This document shows, piece after piece, positions 44,864 to 54,196 of a stretch of DNA of 64,000 bases. This stretch comes from Litorimonas sp051251645 (lineage in GTDB: Bacteria; Pseudomonadota; Alphaproteobacteria; Caulobacterales; Maricaulaceae). The stretch is from positions 1 to 64,000 of the forward strand of contig JBPOEY010000003.1 of NCBI GenBank assembly GCA_051251645.1. The letters are read 5' to 3'. The notes under the pieces are model-generated. The model had not been told where the DNA came from. It saw only the letters and a program-made list of their open reading frames with translations, and searched no databases. The position numbers and the translations under genes are program-made. Numbering within the stretch: the stretch's first letter is position 1; each line of letters begins with the position of its first letter.

Positions 44864-45148
44864 ATGACACGCGGACCCCATATCTTGCTCGCGAGCGGTC
44901 TAATCCGCGCCTATCAGATCGTGCTCTCGCCCATCCTGTCCGCCGTCGGCGTGCGCTGTCGCTATGCCCCGACCTGTTCCCAGTTCACGATGGACGCCAT
45001 GCGACGTCACGGCTTTTGGGCTGGCGGATGGATGGGGCTGGCGCGGCTTTCGCGCTGTCAGCCGTGGGGCGCTTGCGGCGAAGACCCGGTGCCGGATGCG
45101 GCCATCGGCGCGTGGTATGCGCCGTGGCGCTATGGGCGCTGGCGCTAG
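44864..45148 (+). CDS. yidD: Membrane protein insertion efficiency factor YidD
   Basis: A 94-residue protein with the invariant YidD core (YQIVLSPILS, CRYAPTCSQFTMDAM, HGFWAGGWMGLARLSRCQPW). YidD aids YidC-dependent membrane insertion. It usually stands between rnpA and yidC, but neither is here, so this copy is detached. It is followed after three bases by the DUF2339 gene. Confidence 0.93.
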   Translation: MTRGPHILLASGLIRAYQIVLSPILSAVGVRCRYAPTCSQFTMDAMRRHGFWAGGWMGLARLSRCQPWGACGEDPVPDAAIGAWYAPWRYGRWR

Positions 45149-45151
45149 GGC

Positions 45152-47806
45152 ATGGACGTGATATTGGCTGTCATCGGAATTGGTCTGCTGATCGCGTTGT
45201 TTGGCGGGGCGTTTTGCGGCTGGCTCGCGATGCGCGAAATTGGCAAGCTGCGCGTGATCGTGAAGACGTTGGAGCGTCGGGTCGGGCATTTGTTAGGTGT
45301 GGACCGCGACGCGGTAGACCCTGCAAAAAATCCAGTGTCCAAACCAGAACCGACATTGAAAACTGTCGTTGTCCCCAAGCCCATCCCGCTGGCGGCAAAG
45401 ACGACGCAGCCTGTCCGCGTCCCGAAGCCTAAACCCGCGCCTAAACCCACCCTTGACCTCGAAACCCTGCTCGGTGCGAAAGGCTCAGTCTGGATTGGGG
45501 GTTTGGCGCTGCTGCTGGGCGCGGTGTTCTTACTGCGCTACACGATTGAGGCCGGGATGCTGACGCCGGTCATGCGGATCAGCGTCGCCATCTTGATGGG
45601 CGTCATCGCCCTCGGCCTGTCCGAATGGATGGCGCGCCGCGATTTAAAAACGCCCGTCGGCAAAGCCTTCGCGGCGAAGGCGGATATCCCGGCCATTTTG
45701 GCTGCCGTGGGCGTGTTTAGCCTGTTCGGGGCCGTCTATACGGCCCACGCGCTCTATGGCCTGCTCAGCACCCTGCCGACCTTTATCGCGCTCGCCGCGA
45801 TCGCGCTGGGCACGATGGCTCTGTCCTTGCGCCGCGGGCCTTGGCTCGCCGCGATTGGCCTGATCGGTGCGCTGGCTGTGCCACTGCTCGTGGCCAGTGT
45901 GACGCCGAGCTATCTCGGCGTTCTCGCCTATGTCGCGATCATTACGGGCGCGGCCCTGTGGGTGGCGCAGCGACAAACCTGGCCATGGCTCCGCGCCGCG
46001 GCGCTGGTCGGCGCAACGGTCTGGCTAACGATCCTTTTGGGGAAATCGGTCGGCGGATTGCAGTTTGGTTTCTGGACGCTGGGCGTAATCGCCGTGACTG
46101 CACTCACACTGCGCGATATCATGACGGCAAAGGACGGCACTTTGTCGCGGGAATGGGCGATTGCCGGATGGGCCGGGGTCGCCATTCTCACGGCGCTGGC
46201 CATGCTGGCGGGCGATGATTGGTCGCCCATGTCATACGTCTTGCCGTTCATTTTCCTACTCGGCCTGATGATCGCAGCGTGGCGCGCAGACGCGGATCTA
46301 CTCTGGCCGCTTTTGCCGATTGGCGGAGGTCTGTTCGCTTTGATCGCTTGTCTGGCTGTTCTTCCCTCGAATGCTGAACCGGCTTGGCCGTTTCTCGCAG
46401 CATTGACAGGGGCTGCGCTTGTGTTTGTTTTGACCATCCTGTCCGTTTCGAACCCGCTCAAAAGCGGGAAGGGGGCGACGGCACTCATCGCGGTGGGCGG
46501 GGTCATTCTATGGATAATATTCGTCGGCGGGTTTGATCGCGTCACGCCGTATAATTCGGCGCTTTATCTCTGGCCCGGATTTATTCTCTCCGGCGTGTTT
46601 GGTGTCGCGACCCTATTGCAGTCGCGATTGGCGGTCGTGCAAGGCGCGATCTGGGTGGCGGCTTTGGCTTGGCTGTCCGGGGTCTCGCTGCTGACAGGGT
46701 TGCAGATACAATCCATCACGCTTTGCGCCGGATTGGCGGCGCTGATTGGTTTGGCAGTTATGGGCCGTGCGGGACGGGATGACGTCTGGGTTCGCCTTGC
46801 GCCGCTCGCGCTTGCAGGCGGGGCCGGGTTGACGGCCCTCGCGGTCTTGCGAGATCCGTCCGCCCATATCGCGGCCACGCCGGTTCTCAATTCGCTCTGG
46901 CTCCACTTCGGATTGCCGGGCGCTCTCGCGGCGGTCGGCGCGATCCTCTTGCGCCGTCGCCGCGAAGACCTCGCCTCGCAGGCGCTGCTTGGCGGGGCGA
47001 TTGTCTTCGCGCTTCTTCTGATCGTGCTGCTGATCCACCACGCCATGAACGCAGGCGACCTTACGGTGACGCCGGGGTTTGAGGATTATGCCGTGCAGCT
47101 GCTTGTCGCCTTTGCCGCGCTGTTCGGGGCCAGCTGGCTGCGGGGTGGATTAACGGATTGGCCGAAGATCGGCAGCGATCCGTGGCGCTTTATTGTGCCA
47201 ACGCTGGCGTTGCTCGCCTCGGGGCTCAGCCTGTTCGTTTTCGTGACGGCACAGCTACTCGGATTTAATCCGCTCATCACGGCCCAGACAGTGATCGAGG
47301 GTCACTCGGTCTTTAATAGTCTTATGCTGGGCTATCTTGCGCCCGCCGTCTTGCTCGGCGGTGCAGCGTTACGCTCTTCCGGTCGTCGTCCCGTTTGGTT
47401 TGTTCGCGTGCTCGGGGCGCTGGCGGGGGGAAGCTGGCTCGTCTGGACGACGGCGCAAATCCGCCGTTTCGCGCAAGGCGAGACCATTGCTATGGACACT
47501 GTGCCGTGGGGCAATGGTGAGCTTTACGCCGTCTCTGCGGTCTGGCTACTGACCGGTATCGCGGTGCTGCTGGCGGGCATGAAAACAGGGCGTCGCGATC
47601 TTCGCTTGGCGTCCGCCGGACTGATCACCTTGACGACGCTCAAAGTGTTCTTAATCGATATGTCCGCGCTCGACGGCGCGTTTCGCGCGATCTCGTTTAT
47701 TGGGCTTGGGGTTGTGTTGATTGGAATCGGGCGGCTTTATCAGACCGTTTTGGCGGGGCCAGAAGGTGGGACTGGACCCGAAAGCTCTGAAGCTGAGAGG
47801 GTTTAA
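45152..47806 (+). CDS. DUF2339 family polytopic membrane protein
   Basis: An 884-residue protein. A first membrane helix (1-25) is followed by a coiled-coil stretch, a proline- and lysine-rich linker (about 60-105), the family's entry motif LETLLGAKGSVWIGGLALLL and then more than 20 membrane helices to the C-terminus. DUF2339 function is unknown. Its size and repeated hydrophobic segments suggest a channel- or transporter-like role, but nothing in the sequence shows it. Likely co-transcribed with yidD. Confidence 0.85.
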   Translation: MDVILAVIGIGLLIALFGGAFCGWLAMREIGKLRVIVKTLERRVGHLLGVDRDAVDPAKNPVSKPEPTLKTVVVPKPIPLAAKTTQPVRVPKPKPAPKPTLDLETLLGAKGSVWIGGLALLLGAVFLLRYTIEAGMLTPVMRISVAILMGVIALGLSEWMARRDLKTPVGKAFAAKADIPAILAAVGVFSLFGAVYTAHALYGLLSTLPTFIALAAIALGTMALSLRRGPWLAAIGLIGALAVPLLVASVTPSYLGVLAYVAIITGAALWVAQRQTWPWLRAAALVGATVWLTILLGKSVGGLQFGFWTLGVIAVTALTLRDIMTAKDGTLSREWAIAGWAGVAILTALAMLAGDDWSPMSYVLPFIFLLGLMIAAWRADADLLWPLLPIGGGLFALIACLAVLPSNAEPAWPFLAALTGAALVFVLTILSVSNPLKSGKGATALIAVGGVILWIIFVGGFDRVTPYNSALYLWPGFILSGVFGVATLLQSRLAVVQGAIWVAALAWLSGVSLLTGLQIQSITLCAGLAALIGLAVMGRAGRDDVWVRLAPLALAGGAGLTALAVLRDPSAHIAATPVLNSLWLHFGLPGALAAVGAILLRRRREDLASQALLGGAIVFALLLIVLLIHHAMNAGDLTVTPGFEDYAVQLLVAFAALFGASWLRGGLTDWPKIGSDPWRFIVPTLALLASGLSLFVFVTAQLLGFNPLITAQTVIEGHSVFNSLMLGYLAPAVLLGGAALRSSGRRPVWFVRVLGALAGGSWLVWTTAQIRRFAQGETIAMDTVPWGNGELYAVSAVWLLTGIAVLLAGMKTGRRDLRLASAGLITLTTLKVFLIDMSALDGAFRAISFIGLGVVLIGIGRLYQTVLAGPEGGTGPESSEAERV

Positions 47807-47821
47807 ACGGAATCTCTCGGC

Positions 47822-48721
47822 TTAGTCCGAACGCAAAATCAGATCTTCACGGCGGTCATCCGGCCTCATGCATCCAATCCGAGTGACGAGCCCGATGTTT
47901 GCCAGCCATTCGATTATGCGCGCCGCCGGGTCAATTTGGCCTTTGTACAGTCCGATTCGCGCCGATTCTGGGAACGCATGATGATTGCTATGCCAACATT
48001 CGCCATGTGTTAAAAATCCAGCCAAGGCCCCACGAAGGTCACTGGCCTGAACTCCAGCATCGATAACTCTGTATCGTCCCGGACCGGGGTTGTGACACAC
48101 GTAAGTGACGCTCCAATGCCCCACGGTGCTCACGGCGACGCGCGCACAAATACCCCACAGCACGAACGGCAATCCACCAAGGCTGAATAAAAAGGCGACT
48201 AATCCGATTTGATGCCAACGCCAGTGACGGGACAAATGCTGATAAAAACGATCCTCTGAATAGCGGGGCTCGATCTCCACACGCGGCGGTTTGTCGAAAT
48301 GAAATCGATAGAAAAGTTGCCACGTCACATCGCGCCAATAGCCTCGCCGATGAGAGAAAAAGTCGTGGCACGCGGGTTGGCGTTGTGCCCAATCCCGCAG
48401 ATCGTGGACCGAGATAATCTGTGCGGGGCCACCAATGCCAACCCATGTGCCCAACAGGATAAGCCCACGCTCAAGAGCTGGGGTTGCGTCTGCGTTGCGA
48501 TGGATCATCAGGCGGTGCATCCCAATACTGTGGCCGAGAAGCAGAGTCAGGTAGGTGGTCGTAACAAATAGGATAAGAGCCGGACCATTGGCAAAGAAGG
48601 GCGCCGCCAATGCGCCGGACAGCATGACCCCGTTCCAGACTAGTTTGGCTGGATCGAGCCTAACGCGACCATGGCAAGGGTTCGCCCCATCGCCACTCAC
48701 GCGTTGGACTGGGCCCATCAT
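47822..48721 (-). CDS. Fatty-acid (acyl-CoA-type) desaturase
   Basis: A 299-residue membrane-bound di-iron desaturase with four membrane helices and three histidine clusters: HSIGMHRLMIH, a middle box (HDLRDWAQ ... CHDFFSHRRGYW) and ECWHSNHHAFPESA. It introduces a double bond into a fatty acyl chain, an oxygen-dependent route beside FabA/FabB. It is transcribed divergently from the HMG-CoA reductase gene across only 45 bases. Confidence 0.87.
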   Translation of the reverse strand: MMGPVQRVSGDGANPCHGRVRLDPAKLVWNGVMLSGALAAPFFANGPALILFVTTTYLTLLLGHSIGMHRLMIHRNADATPALERGLILLGTWVGIGGPAQIISVHDLRDWAQRQPACHDFFSHRRGYWRDVTWQLFYRFHFDKPPRVEIEPRYSEDRFYQHLSRHWRWHQIGLVAFLFSLGGLPFVLWGICARVAVSTVGHWSVTYVCHNPGPGRYRVIDAGVQASDLRGALAGFLTHGECWHSNHHAFPESARIGLYKGQIDPAARIIEWLANIGLVTRIGCMRPDDRREDLILRSD

Positions 48722-48766
48722 GAGAAGGTCCGCCGCTTCAGGCTATTTTGCAGGCCATTATATTCC

Positions 48767-50050
48767 ATGTCTGACAAAGCGGTGCCCATTTCGTCCTTGA
48801 TCTCTGAAGGAGCGTTAGCACAATTCACCTGGAGTCTGTATCGTCGTTTAAACTCTGATTGGACGACGATTATGACCCGTATCCCCCGCGATAAAGAGAA
48901 TGACTACACGGTCGCAATGATGGCGGCGCGGCGGGCTTTTGCGCGGGAGCGCTCGGGCGTTTCACTGGATCATGTCGGACAGACCTCAATCGATCCGTCG
49001 CTGCTGCCCGGCAATATTGAACAGGCCATGGGCGCGGCGCAGGTGCCGATTGGGTTGGCGGGGCCGCTCTTGGTGCATGGTGAGCATATAAATGGTGAGG
49101 TTTATGTGCCGATGGCGACGACGGAAGGGACGTTGGTCGCGAGCTATAATCGCGGCATGCGCTTGTTGCGCGAATGCGGCGGCGTCACGGTCACCATTGT
49201 CGAGCGTTACATGCAACGCGCGCCCGTGTTTCATTTTGAAGGCGCGCGGGATGCGCGGGATTTTGGCGTCTGGCTGGACGCGAATTTCGACGGGGTGAAG
49301 CGCGCGGCGGAGACGACGACCTCCGTCGGCAAGCTGTCGCATATTGAGAAATATTCGGTTGGGGCGATGCTCTATACGCGGATGAACTTCACAACAGGCG
49401 ATGCGGCCGGACAGAATATGTGCGGTAAGGCAGCTTTTGCCGCGTGCCAGTGGATCGCGGAGACGTATAAAGGCCCGCTTAAAGGTTACACACTGTCCGG
49501 CGCGATCGATACGGATAAGAAACATAGCCAGCTCAACACGCTGCACTCGCGCGGCGCGCGGGTGGTCGCCGAAGTGGTTCTGGAGCCTGAGAAAACAAAG
49601 CAATTGATGCGCGCAACGACGCAGCAGCTCTTTCGTGTGCGCAATGTGAGCCATACGGGCGGCATGCTCGCGGGCACGTCGAGCAATGGCCTCCATGCGG
49701 CCAATGCGCTGGCCGCGATGTTCATCGCAACGGGTCAAGACGCGGCCAATGTGGCCGAGAGCCAAGCCTCGATCTCTTACGTCGATCTGCGCGATGATGG
49801 CTCGCTCTATTGGTCGCTGACCTTGCCAAGCCTGATCATGGCGACGTTTGGCGGTGGAACGGGCCTGCCGACGCAGCGCGAATGTCTAGATTTGATGGGG
49901 TGTGTCGGCGACGCAAACGGCAAGGGAATGGTCGGGCGGTTGCTGGAAATTACGGCAGCAACGGTGCTGGCGGGTGAATTATCGCTCTCTTCGGCGATTG
50001 TTGCGGGTGATTGGGTGTCTTCACATGACGAACTCGGCAGAAACCGCTAA
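48767..50050 (+). CDS. Hydroxymethylglutaryl-CoA reductase, class I-type
   Basis: The 427-residue enzyme reduces HMG-CoA to mevalonate. Motifs fit the class I form: ATTEGTLVASYNRG with Glu120, IDTDKKHSQLN with Lys251/252, TGQDAAN with Asp325, GDAAGQNMCG, ATFGGGTGLPTQRECL and the C-terminal SSHDELGRNR with His420. All catalytic residues are present. Class I is typical of eukaryotes and archaea and less common in bacteria, which mostly use the MEP pathway. No other mevalonate gene is in the window. The start at 48767 lacks a clear ribosome site, and an ATG at 48872 would also keep the catalytic domain. Confidence 0.9.
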   Translation: MSDKAVPISSLISEGALAQFTWSLYRRLNSDWTTIMTRIPRDKENDYTVAMMAARRAFARERSGVSLDHVGQTSIDPSLLPGNIEQAMGAAQVPIGLAGPLLVHGEHINGEVYVPMATTEGTLVASYNRGMRLLRECGGVTVTIVERYMQRAPVFHFEGARDARDFGVWLDANFDGVKRAAETTTSVGKLSHIEKYSVGAMLYTRMNFTTGDAAGQNMCGKAAFAACQWIAETYKGPLKGYTLSGAIDTDKKHSQLNTLHSRGARVVAEVVLEPEKTKQLMRATTQQLFRVRNVSHTGGMLAGTSSNGLHAANALAAMFIATGQDAANVAESQASISYVDLRDDGSLYWSLTLPSLIMATFGGGTGLPTQRECLDLMGCVGDANGKGMVGRLLEITAATVLAGELSLSSAIVAGDWVSSHDELGRNR

Positions 50051-50059
50051 GTAGGCCTT

Positions 50060-51088
50060 ATGTCTGATCTTGTTCTCGTCACCGGTCTCACCGGATATAT
50101 CGCCAGCCACGTTACGGCCAAGCTGCTGGAAAAGGGTTACCGTGTGCGCGGAACCGTCCGCAACAAGGCCAAAGGGCGGCGTGTGCTCGACGCGATGGCG
50201 CAAAAGGGCATTGATATTTCTGAGGTCGAGCTGGTGGACGCCGATCTAGGCGCGGATGCGGGTTGGAAGGACGCGGTCAAGGATTGCCGCTTTATCCAGC
50301 ATATCGCCTCGCCCTTTCCATTCGAAGCCCCCAGCGACCGCGAAGCGTTGGTTCCCGAAGCGCGGGCGGGCGCGCAACGTGTGCTCGAAAACGGCTTTTC
50401 GGCAGGGGCTGAGCGGATCATTTTGACGTCTTCAACCGCGGCCATGATGGGGCAGCCTGGACGCGGTAAAGCAATGACGATTACGGAACAGGATTGGTCT
50501 GATCCGGACTGGAAACCGATGACCGCCTATCCTGTCTCCAAAACCCGGGCTGAATTATCGGCCTGGGCTTATGCCGACGCGCAAGGCTTTCGCGAGAAAT
50601 TGGTGACGGTCAATCCAGGGCTCGTTTTTGGCCCGGATCCCTATGATAATGGCGGGTCATCGCTGTCGCTCATTCGTGATATGATGAACGGCGACTTGCC
50701 TGCGATCCCGAAAATCGCCTTTCCGATCAGTGATGTGCGCGATGTGGCGTCCCTCCATGTTGCGGCGATGACGGCGAAGGACGCTGGCGGACGGCGCTTA
50801 ATTGGAGCGAGCAATACGCTGTGGTTTAATGAGATTGTTGCGGTCTTGCGCGCCGACTATCTGACCGCGAAACTGCCAAAGCATGAACTGCCTAACTTTG
50901 CCGTGTATCTGATTTCGCTCTTCGATGATCGGGTTAAAGGCGTGCTCCCGGATCTCGGCATCTTCCACGACGTCGACGCGGCCTATGTCACCACCCTAAC
51001 CGGTGTTGTCCCGCGCCCCGCCAAGGAAAGTGTGCTGGCTAGCGCCCGAGATTTGGTCGCGCATGGGGTCGTTGTGTTAGAAGACTAA
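50060..51088 (+). CDS. NAD(P)-dependent reductase, dihydroflavonol-4-reductase-like extended SDR
   Basis: A 342-residue extended SDR with the Rossmann motif TGLTGYIASHVTAKLL, the DADLG acidic stretch, a Ser-Tyr-Lys site (LTSSTAAM, then AYPVSKTRAEL) and a substrate domain after residue 200. Members act on diverse aldehydes and ketones. It starts 10 bases after the HMG-CoA reductase gene and is very likely in the same operon, so it may act on a product derived from HMG-CoA. This is inference. The 3' end overlaps carA by four bases. Confidence 0.85.
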   Translation: MSDLVLVTGLTGYIASHVTAKLLEKGYRVRGTVRNKAKGRRVLDAMAQKGIDISEVELVDADLGADAGWKDAVKDCRFIQHIASPFPFEAPSDREALVPEARAGAQRVLENGFSAGAERIILTSSTAAMMGQPGRGKAMTITEQDWSDPDWKPMTAYPVSKTRAELSAWAYADAQGFREKLVTVNPGLVFGPDPYDNGGSSLSLIRDMMNGDLPAIPKIAFPISDVRDVASLHVAAMTAKDAGGRRLIGASNTLWFNEIVAVLRADYLTAKLPKHELPNFAVYLISLFDDRVKGVLPDLGIFHDVDAAYVTTLTGVVPRPAKESVLASARDLVAHGVVVLED

Positions 51089-52251
51089 GCCGCCCTGACA
51101 GCGTCTGCGAAACGGTCGAATAGATAGAAACTATCTTGCGGGCCAGGGCTGGCTTCGGGGTGATGTTGGACGGAGAAGACGGGTTTGCCTTTCAGGCGAA
51201 TGCCGCAGTTCGTGCCGTCGAACAGGCTGATATGGGTTTGTTCGACCGTGTCGGGCAAGCTATCTGCATCAACTGCGAAACCGTGGTTCATGGAGACGAT
51301 TTCAACTTTGTCCGTGGTGTGATCCATGACCGGATGGTTTGCGCCGTGATGGCCTTGATCCATTTTTACCGTCTGACCGCCAAGCGCCAAAGCGAGCATT
51401 TGGTGGCCCAGACAAATGCCGAGGATCGGCGTGTCCGCCGCGATCAGATCGCGAATAACCGGGATTGCGTAAACGCCCGTCGCTTCGGGATCGCCGGGAC
51501 CATTTGAGAGGACGACGCCGTCGGGGTTCAGAGCCAGGATATCTTTGACCGACGTTGAGCCCGGCACGACGGTGACGGCAAGGCCCGAGCTTACTAAGTT
51601 GCGCAGGATATTTCGTTTCACCCCGTAATCGATCAGCACGACTTTTTTCGCACCGTCTTTGTCGACATGACCTTCGCCCCATTGCCAGCGGGCCTGATGC
51701 CAATCGAACGGCGCGTTTGCGGCCATATCTTTGGCAAGGTCTGCGCCGACGAGGCCGGACCAACTGCGCGCCTGTTCCGTGAGGGCGGGAATATCGAACG
51801 CCCCTTTCGGATCATGCGCGATGACGCCGTTGGGCATGCCATGATCGCGAATATGCGCGGTCAGCGCCCGCGTATCGATGCCGGACAGGCCAATAATCCC
51901 GCGGGCCGTCAGCCACTCGCCCAGCTCTCCGTCAGACCGCCAATTCGACGCTGGTGTCACAGCGGCGCGGAAAATCGCGCCGCGCGCGGCAATGCGGGCC
52001 TCATCCGTTGTCGCTTCTTCATCCTCGATTGTTGTGCCAGTGTTGCCGACATGGGGAAAGGTGAAGGTGACGATTTGCGCCGCATAGGAGGGATCGGTCA
52101 GGATTTCTTGATACCCCGTGATCGCCGTGTTGAAACAGACTTCGCCCACGGCGGCCCCGGTTGCGCCTATACCAATGCCGTAAAACGCTTCGCCAGAGGC
52201 TAACACCAGCACAGCCGTCGGGGCTGGATCGGGAATAAAATCAACGCTCAT
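51085..52251 (-). CDS. carA: Carbamoyl-phosphate synthase small subunit
   Basis: The 388-residue glutaminase subunit supplies ammonia to CarB for arginine and pyrimidine synthesis. The N-terminal CPSase domain contains EVCFNTAITGYQEILTDPSY. The class I glutaminase domain has nucleophile Cys280 (LGICLGHQ) and the HHPEASPGP end of the triad. It is full length. In many Alphaproteobacteria carA neighbours yqeY-dnaG-rpoD. Here yqeY is 2.1 kb away, with a regulator, VOC and pseudogene block between. Confidence 0.96.
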   Translation of the reverse strand: MSVDFIPDPAPTAVLVLASGEAFYGIGIGATGAAVGEVCFNTAITGYQEILTDPSYAAQIVTFTFPHVGNTGTTIEDEEATTDEARIAARGAIFRAAVTPASNWRSDGELGEWLTARGIIGLSGIDTRALTAHIRDHGMPNGVIAHDPKGAFDIPALTEQARSWSGLVGADLAKDMAANAPFDWHQARWQWGEGHVDKDGAKKVVLIDYGVKRNILRNLVSSGLAVTVVPGSTSVKDILALNPDGVVLSNGPGDPEATGVYAIPVIRDLIAADTPILGICLGHQMLALALGGQTVKMDQGHHGANHPVMDHTTDKVEIVSMNHGFAVDADSLPDTVEQTHISLFDGTNCGIRLKGKPVFSVQHHPEASPGPQDSFYLFDRFADAVRAA

Positions 52252-52391
52252 AATCGGGTGTCCTAGCTTGGCCCTGCTAGGCGCGTCCTATGACGGAGAG
52301 ATCGTGGATTCGCAAGCGGTGAGGTGGGGACTGTGTGCAGCCTATGTGCGGAAATTTTTGGGAGAGGAACCCGCTTGTCCTCGCGACAGCA

Positions 52392-53075
52392 TTATGACGT
52401 CGCGTCAAGCTGCCGGAGGCATTCTGCGAGCGACCGTTCAGGCGCTGGCTTGAACTGACGTCCTGTGCGTTTCATACCCGTCATACGGTCTAGGCGAAAC
52501 ATCCGGAAATCGTCTCGTAATTCACACCATGCCACAAGCGTCCAAACTTTACCCCAAAACCATAATCCTAACGGCTGAACGTCGCGGGTGGTTGCTGCCC
52601 CCTTTTCGTCTTCATAGGCAAAGGAGACGATGTCATGGGAATCTATGGCGGCTTCCGCCATATCTATGTCGGCGCGTAAATCTCCTGACATCATCATCGG
52701 TGGTGTGAATATCTTCACGTCATTGACGCGGTGTCGGTCAGCGTCGGGCAGAACCGTTTCAATTTTGACAAGCGCTTCGACGGCGGCGCGGGCCATGGAC
52801 ACCCCGCCCCACGTCTTTATCATTTTTGCGCCCGCGACAAGCGCGACAATTTCATCGCGTGTGAACATGAGTGGCGGCAAGTCAAATCCGCTGCGAAGGA
52901 TGTAACCCACGCCTGCTTCTCCGTCGATGGGAACGCCAGTCGATTGTAAGTCGGCAATATCTCGGTAAATTGTCCGTTTGGAGACTTCCAATCTTTCAGC
53001 CAGCTTCGCCGCGGTCACGAGCCGACCGGCTCTGAGATATTGGACGATTTGGAAAAGGCGGTCGGCTCTACGCAT
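52392..53075 (-). CDS. YafY-type HTH and WYL-domain transcriptional regulator
   Basis: A 227-residue protein with an N-terminal helix-turn-helix (ADRLFQIVQYLRAGRLVTAA, then LAERLEVSKRTIYRDIADLQ) and a WYL domain (REVQPLGLWFWGKVWTLVAW-like VQPLGLWFWGKVWTLVAWCE and FRLDRMTGM). WYL proteins sense nucleotides or nucleic acids and often repress. It starts three bases after the VOC gene and so may control that gene. Confidence 0.88.
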   Translation of the reverse strand: MRRADRLFQIVQYLRAGRLVTAAKLAERLEVSKRTIYRDIADLQSTGVPIDGEAGVGYILRSGFDLPPLMFTRDEIVALVAGAKMIKTWGGVSMARAAVEALVKIETVLPDADRHRVNDVKIFTPPMMMSGDLRADIDMAEAAIDSHDIVSFAYEDEKGAATTRDVQPLGLWFWGKVWTLVAWCELRDDFRMFRLDRMTGMKRTGRQFKPAPERSLAECLRQLDATS

Positions 53076-53078
53076 AGG

Positions 53079-53453
53079 CTAAAATTTAAAGACTCCGAGT
53101 GTGTTACCTTCAGTGTCATAGGCGTAAAAGAATGATCCCGCAGGAATAGTTATGACGTCAGAGGCGATCTCTCCGCCGCCTTTTTTGACACGGTCCATCG
53201 CCACGTCAAGCTCGTCACTGACAGCAATATGTGTCATTGCGCCTTCTCCCTTATTGGCAGGGTTTCCTTCAAGAATATGTCCAAAGACGTCCGTTCCATT
53301 AGGAAAAGGGAGGGCCGCTTTCGGCGTGGGGCCCATCGTTCGATCAATCGTCATTGGGGCTTCTAGAAGGGTTTCATAGAAGTTTTTGGCGCGTTCAATA
53401 TTCGCCACGGGTATTTCAGTAAATACGATGCCTGTCGGATGCGGGGTGGTCAT
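53079..53453 (-). CDS. VOC (glyoxalase/bleomycin-resistance) superfamily protein
   Basis: The 124-residue protein has two VOC half-barrels: VFTEIPVANIERAKNFYETL at the start and a second half with EIASDVITIPAGSFFYAYDT, then GNTLGVF. The metal site (His/Glu set) is incomplete by eye, so it may bind rather than convert a ligand. The ATG at 53453 follows GGAGAAAC. It precedes the WYL regulator in a two-gene unit. Confidence 0.88.
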   Translation of the reverse strand: MTTPHPTGIVFTEIPVANIERAKNFYETLLEAPMTIDRTMGPTPKAALPFPNGTDVFGHILEGNPANKGEGAMTHIAVSDELDVAMDRVKKGGGEIASDVITIPAGSFFYAYDTEGNTLGVFKF

Positions 53454-53499
53454 TAGGTTTCTCCATTTCACTCATTTGGCCCACACGCCCATGGCATAC

Positions 53500-53527
53500 C
53501 CCTGCTGACAGCATGGTGTCAGCAGGG
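53500..53527. terminator. Eleven-pair hairpin between the pseudogene and the VOC gene
   Basis: CCCTGCTGACA (53500-53510) pairs perfectly with TGTCAGCAGGG (53517-53527) around a six-base loop. No T run follows on either strand. It could end the upstream pseudogene transcript or serve as a regulator site before the VOC-WYL unit. Confidence 0.45.
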
Positions 53528-53547
53528 TTGAGAATTCTACGCATCGC

Positions 53548-54196
53548 TACTCAACAGGCACGCGGAACACGATGGCCCGCACGCCGTCCGGACTGCCACG
53601 GGGCGAATAAACAGCCTCGTCGCGCGCAGCCCCTTGCAGGGCGGCGAACCCGTCCATGGAATGACCAATGATCAAGAGACGGTCCGGACGGCGCGGTATT
53701 CATCGGCGTTTTCACGGAGGAAATCTGTCGCGCTACCGACATCCTCAACCACATGGGAAAAGGAAAAATTTCTGCCGCTGCCCCACGCCCTGCGATAGTG
53801 AAAGAACAGCACATTATACCCCGTGCGCCGCATGGATTGGGCGAGACCAAGGTTCTTTTCATTGCCCGGATAGCCATGCAGCAACACCACCGTCGGGTGC
53901 GGGCCGATGCCATTGGCTTGATGTAAGAGGCCGTTTAAACGGTCGCCAAAGCTCTCGAAATTGACCTCGGCTAAGGCTGGCGGGTGGGCCGCGTCAATCC
54001 GAACTGGGTCGCGCTCAGTGGTGATGTCTGAGCGGATATTATCGACCAATTGCGCCACATAGCGATCAGTGAGACCAAGTTCTGCGCGTGCAGCGTTTCA
54101 GGTGTCGACTTGGAGGCCGATAAAGACACCGAACACGACGGTGAAAAAGTCGAGCGCGACGGCAAACCAATTTTTGTCGCGGACGTGTTTCGTCAT
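53548..54196 (-). pseudogene. Chimeric pseudogene: DUF6090-like membrane start joined to alpha/beta hydrolase
   Basis: From an ATG at 54196 the frame reads MTKHVRDKNWFAVALDFFTV, VFGVFIGLQVDT, then TGA where relatives have Trp-Asn (DTWNAAR). Past the stop, in the same frame, it continues NAARAELGLTDRYVAQLVDN, as in small DUF6090-like membrane proteins. It then turns into an alpha/beta hydrolase (TVVLLHGYPGNEKNLGLAQS). A frameshift near 53683 moves it to RLLIIGHSMDGFAALQGAA and a shortened end with stop at 53548. So there are three lesions: a nonsense codon, a frameshift and an internal loss. The GHSMDG motif retains the nucleophile serine. Confidence 0.7.
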
